Shown piece by piece: positions 1 to 5,847 of a stretch of 7,082 nucleotides of DNA. Source of the stretch: JAGXLC01 sp046545795 (GTDB lineage Bacteria; Bacteroidota; Bacteroidia; Bacteroidales; UBA12077); contig JBKGZD010000136.1 of NCBI GenBank assembly GCA_046545795.1, positions 1 through 7,082 of the forward strand, read 5' to 3'. Both the position numbers and the translations under genes were made by a program. The notes beneath the pieces were generated by a model. That model was not told the DNA's origin. It worked only from the letters and a program-made list of their open reading frames with translations, and searched no databases. Every line of letters starts with the position of its first letter. Positions within the stretch are counted from its first letter, which is position 1.

Positions 1-134
1 ATGGAGCAAAAATTATTGAAATAAATCCGAATGAATCATATTTTACAAATTCTATTACAGATGTTTTTCTCCGGGGAAAAGCAACAGAAATATTGACTGA
101 ATTGGTTGAACAAATAAAAATTACATTGCAATGA
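1..134 (+). CDS. NAD-dependent protein deacylase, Sir2 family (C-terminal fragment)
   Basis: The window opens inside this gene; only the last 43 codons and the TGA stop (132-134) are visible, read in the frame starting at base 3. The fragment shows the usual C-terminal signature of bacterial sirtuins: a GAKIIEINPNES stretch (the last strand of the Rossmann fold, where NAD's adenosine is bound) followed by DVFLRGKATEILTELVEQI, which resembles the 'lrGkA.eiLp.lv' helix at the end of CobB-like proteins. Sirtuins remove acetyl or other acyl groups from lysine, consuming NAD. The catalytic His and any zinc cysteines lie upstream of the window, so activity and subclass cannot be judged. Its stop codon overlaps the next gene's start by 4 nt (ATGA), so the two are probably co-transcribed and translationally coupled. 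The call rests on a short segment but the match in style is good. Confidence 0.72.
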   Translation, partial: GAKIIEINPNESYFTNSITDVFLRGKATEILTELVEQIKITLQ

Positions 135-346
135 TTGAATTTCAGTTAAAAGAAAATTCCGAATACATTGAACTTATCAAATTGCTGAAGGTATTGAATT
201 TAGTTGGAAGTGGGGCAGAAGCGAAAAAAGCTGTAGAGGAAGGAAGGGTAAAATTAAACGGCGAAATTGAAAACCGGAAAAGAGCAAAAGTAAGAGATGA
301 TAGCGTTGTAGAGTTTGATAACCAGAAAATTAAGGTACTGAAATAG
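131..346 (+). CDS. Small RNA-binding S4-domain protein (YbcJ-like)
   Basis: This 71-residue protein is almost entirely one S4 RNA-binding fold. Residues about 11-65 contain the S4 pattern: a helix (YIELIKLLKVLNLV), the GSGAEAKKAVEEGRVKLNG segment in which the conserved turn and the 'G.V.vNG' strand occur, then a basic ENRKRAKVR loop and a final strand. Proteins of this size and form belong to the YbcJ-like S4_2 group, which bind structured RNA and are presumed to act on ribosomal RNA or tRNA; the exact target is not known from sequence. The ATG at 131 overlaps the sirtuin stop (ATGA), and no Shine-Dalgarno is obvious, which fits translation by re-initiation after the upstream gene. The gene ends 7 nt before the end of the convergent minus-strand gene, with no clear terminator between them. 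Confidence 0.85.
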   Translation: MIEFQLKENSEYIELIKLLKVLNLVGSGAEAKKAVEEGRVKLNGEIENRKRAKVRDDSVVEFDNQKIKVLK

Positions 347-353
347 TTGTTTC

Positions 354-1109
354 TTAATTGTTCGTTTCTTTCAGGATACTTTCAATAAATTGCATCATGT
401 CTTGAAAATGAGAACCTTTCCAATAAATTTTATTACACTCCTTGCATTGGAAAAATTCTGTGTAGTATTTTTTTGTTCCTTCCATCAGGCCGGACTGGAT
501 ATCCTTTTTCCGGATGGAGGTTATCTTGCCATTACAATCCATGCACCTGGAAAATATATTTAAGTTTTCAGACAAGTCAAAACGTTTAATGACTTCCCTG
601 AGTTGTTCTTTTGGCTCGTCAGAGCGGATATAGTATCCATGAGTGACTTTATTGTTTTTTAGAATTCCTTTATCTCTCGTAAGAATGATCCTGTTTTCCT
701 TGCTTGCAATGTCTATGATTTTATCGTCCTCATAGTCATTGGAGTATAAGGTGTCAAACCCCAGGAGCCTCAGATAACGTGCTAATTTTCCCAGGTGTAC
801 GTCCAGGATGAATTTAGTAATTCTCAAGGGGCTGTTATTGAGTTTTGTAACCTTGCTGATATCAAGTGTTTCGAATTTTGGGTATACTGCAATCCTGTCA
901 TTATTTTTTATTTGATAGTCGAAATTTACAGGTATACCATTGGCAATAATGAGGTCGACTTCTGTATGAGGGATTCCGAAAGATTCTATTGCATCTTTTA
1001 CTTTTGGATGACCGAAGAAATCGTATTGCCTGTCTTTCTTTCCATCATTACCAGGTATAAAATCATTTAATTCTTCGTAGAAACGAAATGTAGATGACTT
1101 GGGAGGCAT
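354..1109 (-). CDS. Ubiquitin-like/Mut7-C RNase domain protein with zinc ribbon
   Basis: This 251-residue protein, probably cytoplasmic, has three parts. Residues about 4-80 resemble the beta-grasp Ub-Mut7C domain (ThiS/MoaD-like fold); 'VDLIIANGIPVNFDY' and 'DRIAVYPKFE' are its typical strands. Residues about 98-180 form the Mut7-C PIN-like nuclease domain, with FILDVHLGKLARYLRLLGFDT (98-119 region), NDYEDDKI (124-131) and IILTRDKG (141-148); Asp103, Asp128/129 and Asp146 are the likely metal-binding acids. The C-terminus has paired cysteines, C189-x2-C192 and C222-x2-C225, forming a treble-clef or zinc-ribbon site. The family is named for the C-terminal part of worm Mut-7 and is predicted to cut RNA; a bacterial substrate is not established to my knowledge. 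The ubiquitin-like domain is internal and lacks a terminal Gly-Gly, so it is unlikely to be conjugated. The ATG at 1107-1109 starts just before the first beta strand. The gene stands alone on its strand. Confidence 0.85.
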   Translation of the reverse strand: MPPKSSTFRFYEELNDFIPGNDGKKDRQYDFFGHPKVKDAIESFGIPHTEVDLIIANGIPVNFDYQIKNNDRIAVYPKFETLDISKVTKLNNSPLRITKFILDVHLGKLARYLRLLGFDTLYSNDYEDDKIIDIASKENRIILTRDKGILKNNKVTHGYYIRSDEPKEQLREVIKRFDLSENLNIFSRCMDCNGKITSIRKKDIQSGLMEGTKKYYTEFFQCKECNKIYWKGSHFQDMMQFIESILKETNN

Positions 1110-1179
1110 TTCTTTAAATTAAACTATTATTTTTGATTTATTAATATGTTGTACAGAAAATAATCGACACAAGAATTGT

Positions 1180-1205
1180 TTAAGCTTATATAATTTAAAG
1201 CTTAA
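1180..1205. repeat. 8-bp inverted repeat, possible leader hairpin
   Basis: TTAAGCTT (1180-1187) and AAGCTTAA (1198-1205) are perfect reverse complements around a 10-nt AT-only loop. The right arm overlaps TAATTTTG (1203-1210), a plus-strand match to the Bacteroidota -7 box; the nearest upstream TTG is 24 nt away, slightly too far, so this promoter is doubtful. If Mut7-C transcription starts near 1294, the repeat would lie in its leader RNA. The arms are AT-rich and the hairpin would be weak. A chance match cannot be excluded. Confidence 0.3.
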
Positions 1206-1282
1206 TTTTGTCTTTGAGCGCTTGATTTCATGATTGTTATTAATTTAAGGGATAAATGCAGTTTAGAATGGAAAAGAGTTTC

Positions 1283-1324
1283 CCTAAGTTTAGGATTTGC
1301 AAAGATATAATGTAATTCCTAAAC
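1283..1324. promoter_or_regulatory. TTAGG/CCTAA half-site cluster, possible operator
   Basis: Three half-sites of one motif occur within 42 nt. CCTAA (1283-1287) and TTAGG (1290-1294) form a tight palindrome with a 2-nt gap. GTTTAGGA (1288-1295) and TCCTAAAC (1317-1324) form a perfect 8-bp inverted repeat with a 21-nt spacer. The outer repeat encloses the -7 box of the minus-strand promoter (1300-1307) and reaches into the space next to its -33 box. Such placement would suit a repressor of the Mut7-C gene, or a regulator acting on both divergent units. No regulator gene is adjacent, and the binding protein is unknown. Confidence 0.35.
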
Positions 1325-1329
1325 AACAA
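1300..1329 (-). promoter_or_regulatory. Bacteroidota-type promoter for the Mut7-C gene
   Basis: Read on the minus strand, TTG (1329-1327), a 19-nt spacer and TATCTTTG (1307-1300) match the Bacteroidota primary sigma consensus TTG-N19-TAnnTTTG exactly. Transcription would start near 1294, giving a leader of roughly 185 nt before the ATG at 1109. No better-spaced match was seen closer to the gene. The long leader is the main reason for caution. Confidence 0.5.
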
Positions 1330-1380
1330 CTTTTTATGTTAAAAAACAACAATTTTCTTTTTAATTTTTGATAATTATCA

Positions 1381-1412
1381 TTGGTCTAATTTGATGAATA
1401 TAGGTACTTTTG
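1381..1412 (+). promoter_or_regulatory. Bacteroidota-type promoter for the methylmalonyl-CoA decarboxylase operon
   Basis: TTG (1381-1383), a 21-nt spacer and TACTTTTG (1405-1412) match the TTG/TAnnTTTG pattern, with a perfect -7 box and a spacer at the long end of the accepted range. Transcription would begin around 1417-1420, leaving an A-rich leader of about 15 nt before the epimerase ATG at 1433. This supports that ATG over the upstream in-frame start codons at 1391 (TTG) and 1394 (ATG), which would lie upstream of the transcript start. Confidence 0.5.
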
Positions 1413-1432
1413 CATATAAAAACAAAACGAAT

Positions 1433-1852
1433 ATGAAACCAACCCACATTGAACACATTGGTATTGCTGTAAAAAACCTGGAAGAATCAATTAAATTTTA
1501 CGAAGAAGTTTTTGGTTTACAATGTTACAACATTGAAGAAGTATCAGAACAAAAAGTTCGTACCGCTTTTTTTCAGGTAGGAGATACCAAGATAGAGTTA
1601 TTAGAGTCTACTGACCCAGATGGACCGGTTGCTAAATTTATTGAGAAAAAAGGAGAGGGAATTCATCATATAGCTTACGCTGTAGAAAATCTTGGGGAAA
1701 AACTGCAACAAGCCAAAGAGAAAGGCGTAAGACTCATCGATGAAAAACCGAGGAAGGGAGCAGAAGGGCTGGATATTGCATTTTTACATCCCAAATCTAC
1801 ATCTGGGGTATTAACTGAATTGTGTGAAGATAAGACAAAAACCCAAATATAA
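1433..1852 (+). CDS. mce: Methylmalonyl-CoA epimerase
   Basis: This cytoplasmic enzyme interconverts (R)- and (S)-methylmalonyl-CoA, joining the B12-dependent mutase to the decarboxylase encoded next door. It is a vicinal-oxygen-chelate protein with two beta-alpha-beta-beta-beta modules. By alignment from memory with the Propionibacterium enzyme (ligands H12, Q65, H91, E141), the metal ligands here are His8 (IEHIGIAV), Glu55 (TKIELLE), His79 (GIHHIAY) and Glu129 (VLTELCE). The stretches KVRTAFFQVG and GPVAKFIEKKGEGIHHIA are strongly family-typical. I chose the ATG at 1433 (139 residues): the protein then begins directly with the first strand, its length fits the family (about 135-140), and the extra residues of the longer frame from 1391 (MNIGTFAYKNKTN) look non-homologous and overlap a promoter match. 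It is first in the operon, 15 nt before the alpha subunit gene. Confidence 0.93.
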   Translation: MKPTHIEHIGIAVKNLEESIKFYEEVFGLQCYNIEEVSEQKVRTAFFQVGDTKIELLESTDPDGPVAKFIEKKGEGIHHIAYAVENLGEKLQQAKEKGVRLIDEKPRKGAEGLDIAFLHPKSTSGVLTELCEDKTKTQI

Positions 1853-1867
1853 TTTTATATAGCTGCG

Positions 1868-3427
1868 ATGAGTAAACAAGATAAAATAAAAAAGTTAATT
1901 GATTCAAGAGCCGAAGCCAAGTTGGGCGGAGGTGAAAAGCGAATTAAATCCCAGCATGACAAGGGAAAACTAACAGCACGTGAGCGCATAGAGATATTAC
2001 TTGACGAGGGGAGTTTCGAGGAGTTTGATATGTTCGTAACTCACCGCTGTGTTAATTTCGGCATGGAGAAGAAAAAAATTCTTGGAGATGGTGTTGTTAC
2101 AGGAACCGGCACGATTGATGGTCGTGTGGTATATGTTTTCTCCCAGGATTTTACAGTTTTTGGAGGTTCTCTTTCCGAAACTTTTGCACAGAAAATATGC
2201 AAGGTGATGGATATGGCCATGAAAGTGGGAGCACCGGTAATTGGAATTAATGATAGCGGAGGTGCGCGCATCCAAGAAGGCGTCACAAGCCTTGCCGGAT
2301 ATGCTGAAATTTTTCAGCGTAACATTATGGCTTCAGGTGTTGTACCCCAAATCAGTGCTGTTTTTGGACCATGTGCCGGGGGTGCAGTATATTCACCGGC
2401 GCTAACTGATTTTATCATGATGACGGAGGAAAGTAGTTACATGTTTGTAACAGGTCCCAAAGTTGTAAAAACAGTGACCGGAGAAGAAATAAGTACTGAG
2501 GACTTAGGCGGTGCTGAAGTACATGCCTCTAAATCCGGAGTATCACATTTCAAGGTGGAAGACGAGGAAGAAGGGTTGCTTTTAATCAGGAAACTTCTAA
2601 CATACCTGCCTTCCAATAATTTGGAAGAACCTCCTGTAGTAGAATGTACTGACCCGATTGACCGGCTGGATGATGCTCTTAACGAAATCATACCGGAAAA
2701 TCCTAACGAACCTTATGATGTGAAGGAAATTATTTTTAGCATGGCCGATTATAATGAATTCCTTGAAATACACAGAAATTATGCTAAAAATATAGTAGTG
2801 GGATTTGCAAGGTTTAATGGAATGCCGGTTGGAATTGTGGCAAATCAGCCTAACTTCCTGGCTGGCGTACTGGATATAGATGCCTCAAGAAAAGCTGCAC
2901 GTTTTGTGAGATTCTGCGATGCTTTTAATGTACCGCTTGTTACATTGGTAGATGTCCCCGGATTTTTACCGGGAAGTAACCAGGAGTATGGAGGAATTAT
3001 TCTTCATGGTGCCAAACTGATGTATGCTTATGGAGAAGCTACAGTGCCAAAAATAACCATAACACTAAGAAAATCTTATGGTGGTGCTCATGATGTAATG
3101 AGTTCGAAGCAACTGAGAGGTGATATGAATTATGCATGGCCTACTGCCGAGATAGCTGTCATGGGAGCACAGGGAGCTGTTGAAGTGTTGTATGGTAAGG
3201 AATTGGGGAAAATTGAAAATGCAGACGAACGAGAGAAATTTATCAATGAAAAAATTGATGAGTACAGGGAATATTTTGCTAATCCTTATCAAGCAGCAAG
3301 TTTAGGATACATTGATGATGTTATTGAGCCAAGAAATTCAAGATTTAGAATTATTAGGGCACTACAGACCTTGTCTACAAAGAAAGATAGAAATCCGGCG
3401 AAGAAACACAATAATTTACCACTTTAA
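1868..3427 (+). CDS. mmdA: Methylmalonyl-CoA decarboxylase alpha subunit (carboxyltransferase)
   Basis: This 519-residue cytoplasmic subunit moves the carboxyl group of (S)-methylmalonyl-CoA to biotin on the carrier protein, leaving propionyl-CoA. It has the two crotonase-like halves of biotin-dependent carboxyltransferases. The N-half carries DSGGARIQEG (129-138) and GPCAGGAVYSPAL (167-179), whose backbone amides form the first oxyanion hole and CoA site. The C-half carries GFLPGSNQEYGGI (365-377), YGGAHDVMSSKQLRG (404-418) and MGAQGAVEVLYGKEL (432-446), the second oxyanion hole and biotin side. Length is normal for the family (about 510-520). Sequence alone cannot separate it from propionyl-CoA carboxylase beta. 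The neighbouring gamma, biotin carrier and sodium-pump genes, and the absence of a biotin carboxylase gene, favour the Na+-pumping decarboxylase (EC 7.2.4.3). The ATG at 1868 lacks a clear Shine-Dalgarno. The gene ends in tandem stops, TAATAA. Confidence 0.92.
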   Translation: MSKQDKIKKLIDSRAEAKLGGGEKRIKSQHDKGKLTARERIEILLDEGSFEEFDMFVTHRCVNFGMEKKKILGDGVVTGTGTIDGRVVYVFSQDFTVFGGSLSETFAQKICKVMDMAMKVGAPVIGINDSGGARIQEGVTSLAGYAEIFQRNIMASGVVPQISAVFGPCAGGAVYSPALTDFIMMTEESSYMFVTGPKVVKTVTGEEISTEDLGGAEVHASKSGVSHFKVEDEEEGLLLIRKLLTYLPSNNLEEPPVVECTDPIDRLDDALNEIIPENPNEPYDVKEIIFSMADYNEFLEIHRNYAKNIVVGFARFNGMPVGIVANQPNFLAGVLDIDASRKAARFVRFCDAFNVPLVTLVDVPGFLPGSNQEYGGIILHGAKLMYAYGEATVPKITITLRKSYGGAHDVMSSKQLRGDMNYAWPTAEIAVMGAQGAVEVLYGKELGKIENADEREKFINEKIDEYREYFANPYQAASLGYIDDVIEPRNSRFRIIRALQTLSTKKDRNPAKKHNNLPL

Positions 3428-3428
3428 T

Positions 3429-3436
3429 AAGGAGGG
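3429..3436 (+). promoter_or_regulatory. Strong Shine-Dalgarno for the gamma subunit gene
   Basis: AAGGAGGG lies 6 nt before the ATG at 3443 and directly overlaps the second in-frame stop of the alpha gene. It decides the start: the in-frame TTG at 3437 touches the motif and could not use it, whereas ATG 3443 has ideal spacing. A near-perfect anti-16S match stands out because the other starts in this window have none, as is usual in Bacteroidota. Confidence 0.6.
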
Positions 3437-3442
3437 TTGACT

Positions 3443-3835
3443 ATGATTTTATGGCTTAGTGATATATCATTCGACTTTACGGCAATATATGGACAAGGGG
3501 TTACAGTTGCAGTTGTTGGATACCTGGTTGTGTTTTTTGCATTAGTATTATCATATATCGTATTTTCGAATCTGCCACGGGTTATTTATTATAAAACAAG
3601 GCGTGCATATCGTAAAGAAAGGAAAAAAACTAAATTGAAACGCAAAGATTCTAAAGAGGATTTGCATATGCCGGCGGATGTAACAGCTGCTATAGCAACT
3701 GCATTATATTTACATTTTAACGAACTGCATGATCCCGAGAGCAATATTCTTACCATTGAAAAAGTCCGTAAGAGATATTCACCATGGAGTTCTAAAATAT
3801 ATGGACTAAGAGAGTGGCCACATAAAACATTCTAA
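3443..3835 (+). CDS. Sodium-pump decarboxylase gamma subunit (OadG family)
   Basis: The OadG-like subunit anchors the soluble alpha subunit and biotin carrier to the membrane beta subunit and helps assemble the complex. From the ATG at 3443 the protein has 130 residues. A short N-terminal segment precedes one membrane helix (about 19-43, GVTVAVVGYLVVFFALVLSY), then a strongly basic stretch (51-68, rich in Lys/Arg) that should lie in the cytoplasm, and a conserved tail with ADVTAAIATALYLHFNELHD (78-97) and RYSPWSSKIYGLRE (111-124), which I recognise from Bacteroidota OadG-type proteins. It is longer than the classical enterobacterial OadG (about 80-85 residues), because of this tail. It sits 15 nt after the alpha gene and 13 nt before the carrier gene, and ends with tandem stops (TAATAA). 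Family membership is clear; the detailed role is taken from the oxaloacetate decarboxylase system. Confidence 0.87.
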   Translation: MILWLSDISFDFTAIYGQGVTVAVVGYLVVFFALVLSYIVFSNLPRVIYYKTRRAYRKERKKTKLKRKDSKEDLHMPADVTAAIATALYLHFNELHDPESNILTIEKVRKRYSPWSSKIYGLREWPHKTF

Positions 3836-3848
3836 TAATTGACAAAAG

Positions 3849-4277
3849 ATGAAAAAATTTAAATTTAAAATAAGAGGCAATACCTACGACGTAGAAATTC
3901 AGGAGTTTGAGGATAATTTGGCTAAAATAGAAGTGAATGGTACTTTGTACGAAGTAGAAGTTGAACAGAAAGAAGTTGCCAAATCAAAAACTCCGAAACT
4001 GGTACGTTCTGACGTTCAGACCAAGAGAACGGATAGCAAGATTAAAAAGTCTGTAAGCAGCAGGGCTACACAGGTGAAGGCACCTTTACCAGGGAATATT
4101 TTCAAGATGCTGGTTAAAGAGGGAGATGAAGTTAAGAAAGGCGATAAGCTTATGATTATGGAAGCAATGAAAATGGAAAATAATGTGCTGGCCGAAAAAG
4201 ACGGGAAAGTTGCTTCTATAAAAGTAAAGGAAGGAGATTCAGTCCTGCAGAATGACATTCTTGCAGAAATCGAATAA
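3849..4277 (+). CDS. mmdC: Biotin carboxyl carrier protein of methylmalonyl-CoA decarboxylase
   Basis: This 142-residue protein carries the biotin that shuttles CO2 from the alpha subunit to the membrane pump. Residues about 75-142 form the biotinyl domain, beginning at VKAPLPGNIFKMLVKEGDEV, with the EAMKMEN signature in which Lys108 is the site of biotin attachment by biotin ligase. Lys108 lies 34 residues from the C-terminus, the usual position. Residues 1-40 (KFKFKIRGNTYDVEIQEF, then TLYEVEVEQ) form the small beta-rich N-terminal region common to these carriers. The linker (about 41-74) is rich in Lys, Ser and Thr rather than the Pro/Ala type found in many homologues. It follows the gamma gene by 13 nt and precedes the beta gene by 31 nt. 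No biotin carboxylase domain is present. A carrier for another biotin enzyme is possible but unlikely here. Confidence 0.93.
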   Translation: MKKFKFKIRGNTYDVEIQEFEDNLAKIEVNGTLYEVEVEQKEVAKSKTPKLVRSDVQTKRTDSKIKKSVSSRATQVKAPLPGNIFKMLVKEGDEVKKGDKLMIMEAMKMENNVLAEKDGKVASIKVKEGDSVLQNDILAEIE

Positions 4278-4308
4278 AGCAATGACCTTAAAAAATTAGA
4301 CAAAACAT

Positions 4309-5847
4309 ATGAACTATATGAATAAAATATTAATCACCTTTGCTTTACTTTTAGTTACTTCATTACTTACTCTGTCCTACAGCCAGGAAAGAAATGATTT
4401 TTCGCGGGAGGAAGTCGCTGAATCAATTGTAAAAGGGAAATGGTTAAATAAATCTGGTGGTTATAAAAGAACCGCAGATAGCGAAGAAACTATCGAGCGA
4501 TACAAAGCCTTGCAATTTGAGACAGACGGAACCTGTTACATGGATTCCACCAAAACAAAATTTTTTGGCGAGTGGACAGTAAATGAGAATGGAGAAATTA
4601 TTATTGATTTTAAGGATCCCCAACTAGGGGAAAGAAAAGGAGAATTGGTTAATGATAATATACTTACTTTTTATGGTCAAGATTATAAAAGACATTCCCG
4701 ACCTGTTGCAGGATTATTAAATTTCTATGAATACACGGGTTTTGGAAATGTAACTTCCGGTCATATTATAATGCTTTTAGTAGGATTGTTTTTTATATTT
4801 CTTGCTATCAGATTTGAGTATGAACCACTGCTCCTGATTCCAATAGGCGTTGGAATAATTATTGGTAATATTCCATTTTTCCAGGCTGAAGGTTTTAACC
4901 TGCAATTAGGAATATATGAGGAAGGAAGTGTCTTGAATTATTTGTATTTTGGAGTTCGCCAGGGTATTTATCCACCTCTGATTTTCCTTGGGATTGGTGC
5001 AATGACAGATTTTAGCTCGCTTATTTCAAATCCTCGTCTCATGCTCCTCGGAGCGGCCGCTCAAGTGGGTATATTTCTCACCTTCCTGGGTGCACTTGCC
5101 CTTGGTTATACGCCTGCAGAATCAGGTGCAATAGGTATTATCGGCGGAGCTGACGGACCAACAGCAATCTTCCTTTCATCCAAACTAGCTCCACATTTAA
5201 TCGGACCGATTGCCATTGCTGCCTATTCGTATATGGCCCTGGTACCAGTGATTCAGCCTCCTTTTATGTATTTACTTACGTCTAAAAGAGAACGGCGTAT
5301 TGTTATGAAGTCACCACGCTCAGTTTCAAAACTTGAGAAGATTTTATTTCCTGTAATCGGGTTACTGCTAACTGCTTATATTTCACCGAGTGCATTGCCG
5401 CTCCTAGGTATGTTATTCTTTGGTAATATTTTGAAAGAATCGGGGGTAACAAGAAGATTGGCAGAGACAGCCAGTAATTCACTGATTGATATTGTTACTA
5501 TTTTGTTAGGATTAACAGTTGGTGCTTCTACACAGGCAGATGTTTTCCTGACACCAAAATCTTTGATGATTTTTGGTTTGGGAGCTTTATCTTTTATGAT
5601 AGCAACAATAGGAGGACTTCTCTTTGCTAAGTTTATGAATCTTTTCCTGAGCGGCGAGAATAAAATTAATCCACTGATAGGAGCTTCCGGTGTATCCGCA
5701 GTTCCTGACAGCGCAAGAGTTGTACAGCATGAAGGACTGAAAGCCAATCCTAATAATCACTTGTTAATGCATGCTATGGCGCCAAATGTTTCAGGAGTTA
5801 TTGGATCAGCAGTTGCTGCCGGTATCCTAATTAGCTTCCTGATGTAA
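4309..5847 (+). CDS. mmdB: Sodium-pump decarboxylase beta subunit (OadB family) with extra N-terminal domain
   Basis: This inner-membrane subunit decarboxylates carboxybiotin and exports Na+. From about residue 143 the 512-residue protein matches OadB closely: GHIIMLLVGL (151-160), EPLLLIPIG (172-180), FLGIGAMTDF (226-235), IIGGADGPTAIF (277-288), AYSYMALVPVIQPP (305-318), NPLIGASGVSAVPDSAR (454-470) and MHAMAPNVSGVIGSA (487-501). Residues known to matter in Klebsiella OadB (D203, N373, G377, S382, R389) correspond to D282, N454, G458, S463 and R470, all present. Ahead of this lie about 140 extra residues: a signal peptide (1-25, LLTLSYS/Q cleavage likely) and a beta-rich domain (about 36-128) with GKW, FETDGT and GEWTVNENGEIIIDF, resembling small Bacteroidota lipocalin-like domains. 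Usual OadB length is about 380-435. The start may be ATG 4309 or 4318; both give a signal peptide. It is last in the operon, followed by a terminator. Confidence 0.92.
   Translation: MNYMNKILITFALLLVTSLLTLSYSQERNDFSREEVAESIVKGKWLNKSGGYKRTADSEETIERYKALQFETDGTCYMDSTKTKFFGEWTVNENGEIIIDFKDPQLGERKGELVNDNILTFYGQDYKRHSRPVAGLLNFYEYTGFGNVTSGHIIMLLVGLFFIFLAIRFEYEPLLLIPIGVGIIIGNIPFFQAEGFNLQLGIYEEGSVLNYLYFGVRQGIYPPLIFLGIGAMTDFSSLISNPRLMLLGAAAQVGIFLTFLGALALGYTPAESGAIGIIGGADGPTAIFLSSKLAPHLIGPIAIAAYSYMALVPVIQPPFMYLLTSKRERRIVMKSPRSVSKLEKILFPVIGLLLTAYISPSALPLLGMLFFGNILKESGVTRRLAETASNSLIDIVTILLGLTVGASTQADVFLTPKSLMIFGLGALSFMIATIGGLLFAKFMNLFLSGENKINPLIGASGVSAVPDSARVVQHEGLKANPNNHLLMHAMAPNVSGVIGSAVAAGILISFLM

Larger units (their letters stand above)
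1110..1432. other. Divergent intergenic region (323 nt)
   Basis: This very AT-rich stretch separates the Mut7-C gene (minus) from the decarboxylase operon (plus). No convincing coding frame is seen on either strand. It holds a good minus-strand promoter match (1300-1329), a plus-strand promoter match (1381-1412), TTAGG/CCTAA half-sites around 1283-1324, and an 8-bp inverted repeat at 1180-1205. A sequence AAACAACAA occurs twice (from 1321 and from 1344). These elements are listed separately. The rest shows nothing I can name. Confidence 0.7.

Noticed and set aside
795..1070. Plus-strand open frame antisense to the Mut7-C gene
   Set aside because: It lies wholly inside a well-supported gene, has an odd aromatic-rich composition and no recognisable motif.
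1321..1358. Direct repeat of AAACAACAA, 23 nt apart
   Set aside because: The unit is low-complexity and short; one copy already forms part of a promoter match, and there is no third copy.
1997..2691. Several minus-strand open frames inside the alpha-subunit gene
   Set aside because: The plus-strand protein has continuous family motifs through the whole stretch; the reverse frames show none and are antisense shadows.
1868..3427. Propionyl-CoA carboxylase beta subunit as the main call
   Set aside because: The fold is shared, but adjacent OadG- and OadB-type genes and the lack of a biotin carboxylase favour the decarboxylase. It remains the main alternative.
4016..4303. Minus-strand frame rich in Ser/Phe/Ile that looks membrane-like
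   Set aside because: It is antisense to the biotinyl domain and its composition is explained by reading Lys/Glu codons backwards.
5376..5747. Minus-strand open frame inside the beta-subunit gene
   Set aside because: It overlaps the conserved OadB core, with no independent start signal or motif.
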